Positions 13,340-25,800 of a DNA stretch of 64,000 nt are shown in pieces. The DNA is from Petaurus breviceps papuanus (lineage: Eukaryota > Chordata > Mammalia > Diprotodontia > Petauridae): positions 98,349,813-98,413,812 of the forward strand of contig JAMXIF010001253.1 in assembly GCA_028583685.1 (NCBI GenBank), in the 5' to 3' direction. Below the pieces are notes generated by a model. That model saw only the letters and a program-made list of their open reading frames with translations, had not been told where the DNA came from and ran no database searches. Position 1 is the first letter of the stretch. Every line of letters starts with the position of its first letter. The position numbers and the translations under genes were made by a program.

Positions 13340-15640
13340 AGCTTTTTTCTAGTCAATGAGCATCTACTTTGTTTCCAGTTCTTTGCTACTACAAAAAAAA
13401 AATATTCCTTGTGTATTTTAGTGTTCATATGGCTCTTTTTTTTTTTTTAAATCATTGACCACCTTGGAATTTAAGCCCATAGGTAAGAACACTAATTCAA
13501 AAGGTATTTATTGACATTTTACTATTTATTTAGTATTTATTGACATTTTTCAGTATAATTTCAAATTACTTTCTAGATGGGTTGTTTCAGTGTATCATTC
13601 TACCAGTGGTACATTGATGTGTGTTATTACAAAAGCCCTCCAACACTGAGTATTCCCAGTGGCCCGTTTGCTGGGTGTGAGATAAAACCTCTCATTTGTG
13701 ATTTGTGTTTCTCTTATTATTAGTAGTTTAGAATATTCTTTCAAATAGTGATTAATAGTTGGCAATTCTTATTTTGCTAACTTTTTCTTATTTTGTGACC
13801 ACTTATTCATTGGGGAATGGCTTTTGGTTTTATATTATGTTTTTCTGTTGTTTGCCAATATACCTTCTATATACAGAGGTAGCTAGGTGGTACAGTGTAT
13901 AAAGTGCTGGACTTGGAAGACCTGGGTTCAATGCTTACTAGCTGTGTGATCCTGGATAAGTCACTTGACTGCTGTCTGCTTCAGTTATGTCATCTGTAAA
14001 ATGGGAATAACAATAGCATCTGCCTCCCAGAGTTGATGTGAGGATAAAATGAGATAACATTTGTAAAGCGTGCTACAACTTTAAACTCTTTATAAATGCT
14101 AGCTATTATTACTATTGTTATTATATCAGAGTATATATATATGTTATATCAGAGAAAATTGATACAAAGATTGTTTTCCAATACATTGCTTCCTTTTTAA
14201 TCCTAATTACATTATTTTTGCTCATGATAAAGTTTTTCAGTTACATGTAAGCAAACATAATCTATTTTATCTTTTGTGACCACTTCTATTCCCTATTTGG
14301 TTTGTAATTCACCCTGCTGTAATTGATCTGGGTACTTGACCTGATTGGCCCCAGTGTTTTTTATGAGTGTGTGACATAACCTTTAGCATTTAGGTCATAC
14401 ATCCATTTTGAGTTTATTGTGGGATATTTGTAAGATATTGGTTTAAGCTTAATTTCTTTCAGACACCTTTCCAGTTTTATAAGCAATTCTTGTCAAATAT
14501 TGAGTTCTTCATCAGGTAATTTATATTATTGAGTTCATCAGACAGTGGATTATTCAGTTGATTTGTTTCTGATTTTTGTTTTTCTAGTCTCTTTCATTGA
14601 TCAATATACTTTTTAATCAGTACTGAATGTTTTTGATGATTACTGCCTTATGATGCAAATTTTGAAAGTATGATTGTCCTTTCATCCCTACTTCATTATT
14701 TTTCTTGATATTTTAGATCTTTTGTTTCTGCAAATGAACCTGTCATTTTTTCTTGATCTGCTAATTGTCTGTTTGGCAGTTTGATTGCTATAGTGTTAAA
14801 CCTTATTCCCTAAATTATTTCTCCTTGCATTTTTTGTTGCTATGTAAAAATACTGTTGATTTCTGTTGAATTTATTTTGTATCCTGATGCTTTTCTGAAG
14901 CTATTAATTCTCTCAGTTTCTTTGGTATTTGTTCAGGATTTTCCAAGTAAATGATCATGTTGTCAGCAAATAGGGATAGTTTTATATACCTTTTGTGCCT
15001 TTAATTATTTTCTCTTATCTTACTATTAGTGCTAGCATTTCTAAATTTATGTCAAATTAGAGCTGGAAAATGGTTTCTCCTTGCTTTGCTCTGGTGTTGA
15101 TTGGCAAAACTTCTGGAATTTCTTGGTTGTGAATAATGTTAATTTTTAATTGTCATAGGTACTTTAAAATCACGTTTTTAAAAGGCCTTTCTATGACTAG
15201 GTTTTGTAGGTTTATTTTTTTAAAGAAGAAATGACTTGTACTTTAGCAAAAGCTTTTTTCAGCCTCTATTAATATCATATAATTTGGATTTTTTTTAGTA
15301 TGAATATGCACATTTAATGTTGAACCATCCTTTTATCTCTGGTATAAATACAACTTTATATTAGTGAAGAATTTTTGGATAAATCACTCTTGTCTTTTTG
15401 CCAGGATTTTATTGAAAAATTTTGAATTGCTATTGACAAACGATATTGGTCTATAATTCTCTTTATTTGCATTGCCCTTCCATAGTTTAGATATTAGGAT
15501 ATCTGTTTCAAAATGGAGTTTTGTAGCATACTTTATTTCTCAGTTTTTGAGAATAATTTGTGTAATTTAGGTCCATATCTTGTTAATAGAAAATAACTTG
15601 GCCTTCTGTATGATAGTGTAAGCAATATTGATTTTTTTGA
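13340..15640 (-). mobile_element. Old L1 LINE ORF2 remnant
   Basis: Antisense L1. The reverse transcriptase region is recognisable from 'gttgtcagcaaatagggata' (14959-14978) and 'gatattggtctataattctc' (15443-15462). No long ORF survives, so it is an ancient copy. A CORE-SINE at 13876-14125 has landed in it. Confidence 0.75.
13876..14125 (+). mobile_element. CORE-SINE (MAR1-like)
   Basis: 'gtagctaggtggtacagtgt' head, 'catctgtaaaatgggaataa' core, and 'tataaatgctagctattatt' tail. Confidence 0.85.
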
Positions 15641-16682
15641 AAAGCTTTTAAAAATAAGTGTAACTTGTAAAACTAAAGAAATTAAACCAAGAAAACTAAA
15701 TAAAAAGAAACACTATAAAATAGAGCCTTCACATTGAGATTTGTTAGACAGCACGGTTAACCTAAGCAGCTCTTGCAGTACTCTTTAGGTGGAGAGAAGA
15801 CACTTGTAAAGGTGATCTTTTATACAGGGAGGCTTTCAGGCAAAATTTTGCATAAAGGACCAGAGTTTAAGCATTTACTAAGTATTTTCCAGGCTTTAAT
15901 AAAGAAGTCACAGAGATAACTAGTTTTGAAATTTTTAGTTTTCAGAAAATATTTTATCAGTTTTTCCCACTTTTAAATAAGTATCTACTTGACGTTAAAA
16001 AAAAATAATTGGTCAAAAAATGAAAAAACATTCAGACCAAAGGAGAGTCTTCAATCTGTTACTGAAATACAAATAAGGAAACACCAATGGCATCCTTTAA
16101 GGAAATATTACTTAGTCATGTTGCTAATGACTCATGGCCTTTGTTATAGTTTTAGCATTATTCAGGATGATTATAGAATTGAGGGAAAATTTTTTTTGAC
16201 TGTTGGCTTCAAAAACAACATTTTTCCCTTTTTCTGTTTTAGTTGGTAGTGTGCTTTTATGTAACCTTTAAAATTAGTTTGTTTTAAAACAATTTTGAAT
16301 GCTATAAGTTGACTTAATTTTGAATGTTATTTGTGCTAATAGTTCTGAAGAGCTAGAACTTTTAGATTTGGTTTTCAAGACCCAGATAATGTTTAAATGA
16401 AGCAAATGTCCAATTATATTAATAAATTATTTTCATGTTATAAGATATAAGTATTTTTATTCATGTTAATATATTTTGGTTGAAGCTTATAAAAGTCGGT
16501 GTCTAATAGTTATGTATTTACAAGAAGTTGCTGATTTTTAGATATTTAAATATTCTTTATATTTAATAACATTAATTTTAATGTAAAGCACTTTAAATTT
16601 GATGTTAACTTTAATGTAAAGCAATTTAAATGCTTTGGGGCCATCTAAATATTTATGGTGAAAAATTTTCCTTTTTGTACAG
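15640..16682. other. Intron upstream of first visible UBR3 exon
   Basis: AT-rich, no repeat or exon recognised. Ends in the acceptor tttttgtacag. Confidence 0.6.
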
Positions 16683-16813
16683 ATCAATCTATTATGGATG
16701 TTTTGAAACATAAGAGTTTTCTAGAAGAATTATTATTTTGGACTATAAAATATGAATTTCCACAAAAGATGGTAACTTTCTTACTCAACATGCTACCAGA
16801 TCAAGATTATAAG
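16683..16813 (+). CDS. UBR3: UBR3 coding exon 1 of 13 in the window
   Basis: Acceptor ...ttttgtacag precedes it, donor gtatcct follows. It opens with the last two bases of an Asp codon, then [20 protein letters not shown] and ends [10 protein letters not shown] on a whole codon (131 bases). The donor is unusual: GTATCCT matches the start of the U12 consensus better than the usual GTRAGT. Confidence 0.95.
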
Positions 16814-19800
16814 GTATCCTAAATTTTTCCTTTCTAAATTTGTACTCTCTTTTTTTCCTTTTCACTAATATTCTTTGATTTTTATACTTGTGACCTATGA
16901 TGATGTCTTAGCATTGAATATATTTTATTGTATTGATGATGTGACAACTGATACCACACTTTAAGCACAGTATGTGTGTTAACTTCTTTTTACTTTTAAG
17001 TCAGAGGTAATGAATGCCATCAAAGCTACAGGTAGCATACCACTAGAGTTCCAGTTTACTATCTCCTTAAGTTGGGGAGAACCTGTGTGTTGTTAATTTT
17101 GGTGATCTTTAAGGTCCTTTTTATCTCTATCCTCATAGTCCTGTCACCCAGATTCTCCTGTCTCATCTCATTTCTTTGAAAATATGAGATTACATGTCTG
17201 ATGTTGGTGTTTTGCTTTGGCAACAGAAACAGATAAAGGCTATAATTTTTTTTTTTGGTGCCAATATAAAGGTTGTGGTCTACGCTATTGCTTTGTTTTA
17301 GGTCCTACAGATGAAATAATGATGATTTGTTAGGTAGCACCTCATGGAAGGGAAAGCAAGAAAAGGAAAATTTAGAAAAGTAGCTGCTGTAGTATGTGTG
17401 AAAAACCAGATGAATAGAAATGTGAAGCAGAATGCTGTGGAAGAATTGTTTCAGATATTATGATTATATGTAAATTATTTTATGAAAGAATAAATTTGAG
17501 TCTGCCTCCTCAAACTTTCAGATTAACCTGCAGAGTTTACTTGGATTGGTGAATATTTACCCTTTTAAGTTAGTTTATATAGGTAAGAGTAAATTGTTCT
17601 AGAAATGGAGAGATTGCTTAGGAAAAAATGTCATTCTATTTTCTTTAAACATTTTAGGTCTTATTTAATTTGAAGAGACCCATTCATTTATGTTTAGAGA
17701 AATGTTTATTTGTAACATTCTGTCATTATCCCATTGGGTTTGGCAGAAAATTACATTTATGTTTTTAGATCATATATTTTCTTTTTCCTTTCTGCTTGCT
17801 TTGTTTAAGAAATCGTTTTGTCTAATTTCTTAAATATTTTCAATAAATTTCATATTGAATTCCTTTCAGAATTGCAGGTCATTTCAGTCTCAGGGGAGCA
17901 GGGTGAAGACAGATGATGAGATACAATACAGTCAACTCTCTCTAATCCATGGTAATAGGGCTTACAGATAGCATGGAAATCGCAGAAATCAAAAAGTCAT
18001 TTTAAGCAATAACTTCATCCTCCTCCATTAAATGTTTTAGTTGAGCCATCAAATGAATCTTTTCTTTTCCTTTCTGTTATCTGGTGAATATATTGATGAA
18101 TAATGGATAGTGGTAGTCAGTAGGGGAGAGGAAGAAGGGTTGAAACAAAATTACTAAGTAATTCACAAATTAGATTGGTCCCTCAATAATTGAGATTTGA
18201 TTACAGTATGTTTTTTATTATGGGGATGGGCTCATTTTTCTATATAGTCATTACTTTAAATTGCATTTTGTAAATACATAGCTGAAAATACTGACTGATT
18301 TCCAATATTGAATGCTTTTGACAATTTTTATTATTTAATCAGAAAGAGGCTTAAGGTATAGTAGATATTCTGGGGGATTTTTTTTTATAAAGAAATAGTT
18401 TTTGTCATTCCTGTTTGTTTTAGATGAATTATTATTCAACTACTTCCATTTATGGTTCTTTTATTATTCCTATAAAGAAAGGTTCTTTATGACAAAGGGA
18501 TTACTAAAAGACTTATACCATATAACAAATCATACAAAAAACTTAAGCAATTGCCTTATGCAAATTTAGGGATTAAATTAATGTTTGTTAAGTTCAGTTA
18601 AGCATTTTTTTCTTTTAGCTTGCTAAAAGTAGAATCTTAATTCTTTGGTATATGTCACATGGGATGATAAAGGAACTTGAATCAAGCAACTTTTGACTTA
18701 ATAGTTAATACTTTATGGATAAGATCCATTTGGAAACTGATTGTTCACAGAGAAATCCTGTGTATTGTATAACATTATTATAGAAAGAAAAAATTGATTG
18801 TTTAACATTGATAGAATGTGTTTGCTTTGCTTAGAAAACTGTCAGCTCCTAGTTTTTTCCAGTAGATTGTGTTGCATAATCCACACACCATAGCAACAAA
18901 TCCATTGTAAGACTGGAGTTTTATGGATGAACTCTTGTTTTATGTCTGATGAGCTCCTGAAGAACTGGTGCAGGGATCTTTTTTTGGGATGAGGTAGAAG
19001 GGAAGGAGAACATGTACTTCAGAACAATTTCTAATACCTAACTGTTTCCTCTCTGGGGTATGGGGCTAAATTGTGGCTTCCTTAGTAGTATTCCTGCTGT
19101 GGAAACTTTGTCCAAATCAGTTTAGTAGATGATTGGTGACTTTTAGTTGTATAAGCTAGTGCTGTCTTCCATTAGCTAAGATAATTGCAAGTTGACTGTA
19201 CAGTAAATACAAAGCAAAAATGTGGCCACAAAAATTGATATTTGCATTAGAAAATTTCTTTATGGTATTTTCTGTATTTTTTATTTGTTTAAAAGATTCA
19301 TATTAAGTACTTGACTTAATATAGTTATGGTAGTATAAAATAGCATCTTTTAGAATAAATTTGAAGCACCAATTTATATGAAAATGGTCTGTGGGATCAC
19401 AAAGTGTTAGACATGACTAAACGATTGAACAACAATATATGAAAATACATTAATTTAGAAAACTGATATTTTGTAGTTCTTATTGTATAGGTAATGAAGC
19501 CTATTGAAAATGAACCTTAATATGGTAGTCCCATTTTTTTGTATGTCTGATCTACTAAATGAATGATGTAAAATAGGAAATATGTAGAGACTTTTGAAAT
19601 AGGAAAAAGTACAGATGGCATGGAGGCAGTATTGCAATGTGTCTTTGTAAGATTGGTGGCTTATTCTTAGATGAAATGAAAATAGGTTTTTTTTTTAGAG
19701 TAATCAGATTGACACTGTGTTGCTGAATTAAACTATATAGCTGCTGTTATTGATTGAAGTATTGGATTGGGCTTCTAATGTTTATAAAGTAGATAACAGC

Positions 19801-22800
19801 AACTTATTCCATTGCATGTTGTTGCTATAGATTTGTGAACAAAGAGAAACAGTATCTTATACTCATATATCACAATGATACCGGTTGCTCAGACTTTAAT
19901 CTTAAACTATTCTTTAATCTTCACAATTTTGGAATGTTTTTACAACACCATTATATGATGATGACTGCAAATATAATGTGTTGGGAATAATTTCTTAACA
20001 AAAAAATAAGCTAATCCTTTTTTTTTTCAGATTGCTTTTACGAAAACCTTTGTCCAACATTATGCATTTATTATGAAAACACTGAAGAAAAGTCATGAAT
20101 CAGACACGATGTCTAACAGAATTGTGCATATTAGTGTTCAGCTATTCAGCAATGAGGAGCTAGCAAGACAAGTAACAGAAGAATGCCAGTTGCTGGATAT
20201 CATGGTCACTGTCCTATTGTACATGATGGAAAGTTGCCTTATAAAAAGTGAACTACAAGGTAAAATAACATTCAGTGCCCATTTTGTTTTTATAAATTCT
20301 ACTTTATTTTTTATTTTTTTTAAAAGCTTTATTAACTGCTGATTTACATCATTCGTTTCCACCAGATTTTGAGTTACAAATTTTCTCCCCGTTTTTCCCC
20401 CACCCATCCCCCCAAAACAGCAGTCCCACAGGATATCCCCACCTCCAATCTGCTCTCTCCCATATTTTCTCCCATACCCGTTTCAACTTTTCCAGTGGAT
20501 CTCTATGCCTCAGTGCCTGTATATCTTTTTTCTTAATTACATATAAGATGGTATTAATAATAGTATATATATATATATATACATATATACACACACACAC
20601 ACAAACATACATATATATTTGAATATTTGATTTTAAAACTTTCAATTCCAGATTCATTCCCTTCTCCCCCCTGCCACCCACCCCCACTGGGGGGACAAGC
20701 AGTTCAGTATAGGTTGTACATGTGTGGCTAATGCAAAACAATAACATAATAGATGTATTGTAAAAGACTGGCTATATTTCCCTCCCTCCTATCCAACCTC
20801 ACACTTGTTCTATTCTCTACTTTGATCCTGTCCCTTTTCAAAAGTGGGTGTTTCCAACTTCCCTCCCCCCCAGCCTGCCCTCCCTTCCATCATCCCCCCT
20901 CACATCCCCTTCCCCCCCTATTCTCCTGGAGGGTGGGATCCCCTATTTAGTGTGTATTTCCCTCCCTTCTCAAGCCAGATTCAGTAGGAATAAGGTTGAC
21001 CTATTCCCTTTTGCCTTCCTATTCTTCCCCTCCATTTTCCATTTTCCCTTGCCTCTTCTGTATGAGATAGTTTGCCCCACTCTGTCTCTCCCCATCTCCT
21101 CTCATTATATTCCTCTCACCTCTTAATTTCACCTTTTAAGTATCATCCCTTCCTGTTAAATTGGTCCCGTGCCCTCTATCTGTGTATACCTGTAAACGTA
21201 TATACACACATTCACATATGTATTCATATGCCCGCATATCCTCATATAAAGACATATATATATATTTCTAATCCCTTCAACTACTGAGAAAAGTTTCATA
21301 GGTTACAATTATTGTTTTTCCATGTAGGAATGTTAATAGTTCAACTTTGGCCAGGTGGCTTAGCGAGCAAGAGCACTGGCTCCAGTGCCGGGACGACCCA
21401 GATCAAATCCGGGCCCAGACATTCAGCACCACACCCAGAAACAACAACTGGCCATGCAACCCCAAACAAGCCACTCAATCCCGACTGCTTCAAAAAAAAA
21501 ATAGTTCAACTTTGATAAGTTCCTTATGATTTCTTTTCCCTGTTTACCTTCTCATGCTTCTCTTGCTTCTTGTATCTGAATGTCAAATTTTCTATTCAAC
21601 TCTGGTTTTTTCAGCAAGAATGCTTGAAAGTCCTGTATTCCACTGAATGATCATATTTCCCCCTGAAACATGATACTCAGTTTTGCTGGTTAGGTGACTC
21701 TTGGTTTTAATCCCAGCTCCCTTGACCTCCGGAATATCACATTCCAGGCCCTTCGATCCCTCAGTGTAGAAGCTGCCAGATCCTGGGTTATCCTGATTGT
21801 GTTTCCACAATATTCAAATTGTTTCTTCCTGGCTGCTTGTAATATTCTCTCCTTAATATGGGAATTCCGGAACCTGGCTATAATATTCCTAGGAGTTTTC
21901 TTTTGGGGATCTTTTTCAGGAGGTGATTGGTGGATTCTTTCAACCTCTATTTTGCCCTCTGGTTCTAAAACATCAGGGCAATTTTCTTTGAGAACTTCCT
22001 GGAGGATGCTTTCCAGGCTCTTACTTTGGTCATGGCTCTCAGGCAGTCCAATAATTTTTAAATTATCTCTCCTGGATCTATTTTCCAGGTCAGTGGTTTT
22101 TCTCATGAGATATTTCACATTGCCTTCTATTCTTTCATTTGTTTGGATCTGTTTAACAGCATCTTGATTTCTCATAAAGTCATTAGCTTCCATTTGCTCC
22201 AATCTAATTCTGAAGCAATGATTCTCCTCGGTGAGCTTTTGAGATTCTTTTCCATCTGGCAAATTCGACTTTTTAAGGCATTCTTCTCCTCATTGCCTTT
22301 TTGAGCCTCCTTTGCCATTTGAGTCAGTCTGTTTTTTAAGGTATTATTTTCTTCAGTCAGGCTGTTGACTCTCATTTCATAATTTTCTTGCATTATTCTC
22401 ATTTCTCTTTCCAATTTTTCCTCCACTTCTCTTATCTGCTTCTTAAGGTCCTCTATGGCCTGTAACCAGCTTGTATTTTCCTTTGAAGCTTTTGGTGCAG
22501 GAGTTCTGACTTCACTGTTTTCCTCCTGTTCCATGCCTTGCTCCTTCTTATCCCCAAAATAGGAGTGTAACGTTGGAATCTTCTGTCTGCTTTGTTTCCT
22601 TTGCCTGCTCATTTTGCCACTCAATGATTTGACTTTTGGGCTTTTTGCCACAGTAGGACTCTGCCACCAGACAGGGGAGTTTTCGTCCCAAACGCTGGGG
22701 TTTTCTCAGCTGCCGGAGGTATTAGATGGGTGCCCTCTCTGAGGTCTCCACACGCTCTGTTAAGCTGGACACACACCCCAGGACCTCCACCCCAGACTGC

Positions 22801-25800
22801 ATTCCAGATCCAAGCAGGTTAAAGCAAGAGCGATTACCCCTCAGACTGGTGCTTGGTCCCCCTACACTCTGCAGGCCAGGAGCTGAAGCCTCCACGTGGA
22901 GCTGGCAGGCTGTGCGCCTGGCGTCTCAGCGGTTTCTAGCTCCGGGGGTAAAAGCCACTCACTCCCACTTCCTGGGTCCCAAAGTCCAGACTGCACTGGC
23001 CTCTCACCTTGTCCTTAGCATCTATGTATTGATAAATCTGGAAACGGCCACAGCTGCTGCTGATCTGGAGTCCCTCTGGCTGGCGGCTCGGCTCCCAGAG
23101 CGCTGAGCTGGCTGATTCCTGCCAGCCTGCCGGGCTGTCCTCAGCGGGAGATTAGCTTCTCTGTGTCATTTTGTGGGTTCTGCAGCTCCAAAGTTTGTTT
23201 AGAGTCCCCTTTTTACATGGATTGGGGAGGGTGGAAGCCGGAGCCGCGGGAAGGTCGTGCTTCTACTCCGCCATCTTGGCTCCGCCCCCTATAAATTCTA
23301 CTTTTATACTTCTGTAGTTATAACAGCACCCATTTTCAACTTTGTTGGTGTAGCAGCAGGAGTGCCAGAAGACTTGAGATCAGCTTTTCTTAGACTCCTT
23401 AGATGTGTGGTCTTGACCAAATCATTTAATAAACCTCTCTTGGCTTCAATTTCTCTCTTTCTCTAAAATGAAGGTATTGGACTAACTAGATGGTCTCATA
23501 AGACCCTTCTGAGTTCTGAATTTATGATCCTAGAATTTTTTATTCTAATTGAAGCTTTGTAAATCATCCTTTACAACAATTCGAAGTTGTGTAAGTAGTT
23601 TCTTTATTTTACCAGTCATGACAGGCTTAGAGAGTACAGTGATTTGCCTAGGATTCTACAGCTAGGAAATGTCCAAGCTGGATAGAGCCAGATCCTTTGC
23701 CTGCTGAGCCCAGTGCTCTTTGGATTTGAATGCATTGTTCCTTCTCCTTCCCTCTTACACCTCTTAATATACAATGTTCTCTTTGTCTGCTAGAACTCTT
23801 TCTGCTTTTATTTCTTTTGGATTTCTCTCTCTGACAAACCTTAATTATACTGACTTTTTACATGTGTATTTCTAATTTACCTGCCATATTCTTTCTAGTT
23901 CTTTTATATCCCTGTCTCTAACCTTTCTCTTTAAATTATTCTTCTTATGCCTTCATCACTGTACTTTTTTCACATATACTTTCTATTACTGCTTTTCTAT
24001 CAGACCTGCTTTGCTAGACTTAATGAAACAAAAAAGAATAGCAGAAGTAAAACCTGACCATTGAACCTAGTTTGATTGCTTCCATGTATGGTCTATCTCC
24101 CCATTCTCAGGTTTGAAAACTGACATTCCTAGGTTTAGACTTGTAGTGGAGTTTACAATAAGGTAAGAACAACTTAGGCTCCATCATTGTATGAAGAGTA
24201 TTATTTTGTAGGCCTTATACCTGTGCTTTGTTTATAGGTAGTTAGCAGTAGCTGCTCAGTGTTTGCTATTGCCCTTAAGTAAGAGGTACTTAGTTCTTGT
24301 ATGATCCTGACTATGTCTTGTTGGTACTTGAATTTTTTTTTTGACTGCTTGCAGTAATTTTTTGGAGGAGAAAATATGATAGCTCTTGGACTTTGCCTAT
24401 GAAATTCCTAGGACTTTTTGTTTCAGGGTTTCTTTCAGGAAATGATTGGTACATTCTTTCTGTATTTACTTTGCTCTATGATTTTAATAGATTTGGGCAG
24501 TTTTCATTCATGATTACTTGAAGTACAGTGTTCAGGTTTTTTAAAATTTTGTCATGGTTTTCAGAGAGACCAAAATAATTCCTAAATTATCATTGACCTC
24601 TTTTCCAAGTCTCTTTTTTTTATACCATTATTTTACATAATTGTTTTATATATATTCCTTCTACTTTTTCAGTGTTTTGATTTTCAATTACCGTGTTTCC
24701 CCGAAAATAAGCCCTCCCCTTACTGTGTAAGATTCCTCTAAAATAAGCCCTCCCCCGAAAATAAGCCCTATTGAGATTGCTACTGTAGTGAAGGTGATCC
24801 CCTGCGCTACCTGCTACATTATGGTACCCCTTGTATGCACCGTTCCCCTTCCCCCCCCCCCCGTGAAACGCACGCCACGCTCCGAGCTGCATCCAATCAG
24901 AGCTGCAGCAGTGAGCCCGTCATCCTTTTCTTCCCCAGTGATTTGCTTATTGAATAAAGGTACATTTTTTTGTTCACATTTACCTGTTTATTAAAATTGC
25001 TGTCAATGTTCATTAAAATAAGCCCTCCCCTGAAAATAAGCCCTCTGGTGTTTTTCTGTCCAAAAAAATAATAAGACAGTGTCTTATTATCGGGGAAACA
25101 TGGTAATAGTTCTTGCTGTCTCAAAGAGTCATTGATCTCTGATCTACTCTGGTTTTGAAAGAGTCTTTTGCTTGGGTAAATTTTAGTACTTTCTCTTCTG
25201 AGTTATTCTCTTAATTCTTTCTTCCAGAGCTTTTATTTTATTTATTTTTTAATCTCTTCATTTCTTCTAGTTAATCAAACAGTCCTTATGGAAAAGCAAA
25301 TTTTTCCTGTTAGACTCCTTTTTCCCCAGTTTTAGAGTTATTTTCTTTTTTTAGGAATCTCTGGGTTTGTAGTAACTTTAGGTCGATGTTTTTGGTTCAT
25401 TAATCTTTCCAGCTTTTGTTCTTGAGTTAAGACTTTTTCCAGAGCTCCAACTCTGTACCACACTTTTGAGTGGGGTAGTCGGCCCTGGGTCCCCTGACTT
25501 CTGTGCTGCCCTCTACCTACAGTACTTAGCCCTCCTCTATCTTTAGGACTTGGATTGTTGGTTCTAAGGACTCTGGAACTCTGGGGTGTTCTGGTCTGAG
25601 TGCTTCTGTATCTGACTGGTCAGCCTTGGTCATTACTAGTCCCTGGAGCTTCCAGTGTATATTTATAACCACTTTCAGGGGACCCTTCCCTCTTGCTCCT
25701 TGCAGACACCTAACCTTGTGGGCAGCACCACTGGTTTCTTATTGGCCTGCTTTCTTGCCTCTTCTGCTGCTGGCTTTGCTGGTGGTCTCCTTCCCTGTTG

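Larger units (their letters stand above)
20306..23289 (-). mobile_element. Half-L1 (HAL1-type) element, copy 2, full length
   Basis: Same build as the other two copies: 5' end GGAGCCAAGATGGCGGAG on the minus strand (near 23283), GC-rich 5' UTR, ORF1, about 1.2 kb purine-rich 3' region, AATAAAGC polyadenylation signal and A-rich tail. A 15-base target duplication, tataaattctacttt, is at 20291-20305 and 23290-23304. ORF2 is absent. It contains a later type B SINE (21350-21500) and a (TA)n(CA)n tract (20561-20610). It is the best preserved of the three. Confidence 0.88.

Noticed and set aside
20753-21287. Overlapping Pro/Ser-rich ORFs on the + strand, and their twins at 4191-4616
   Set aside because: They are the antisense of the purine-rich 3' region of half-L1 copies; low complexity and not conserved as protein between copies.
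21350-21500. A tRNA gene
   Set aside because: tRNA-like A and B boxes belong to a SINE with an A-tail and target duplication; no cloverleaf is complete.
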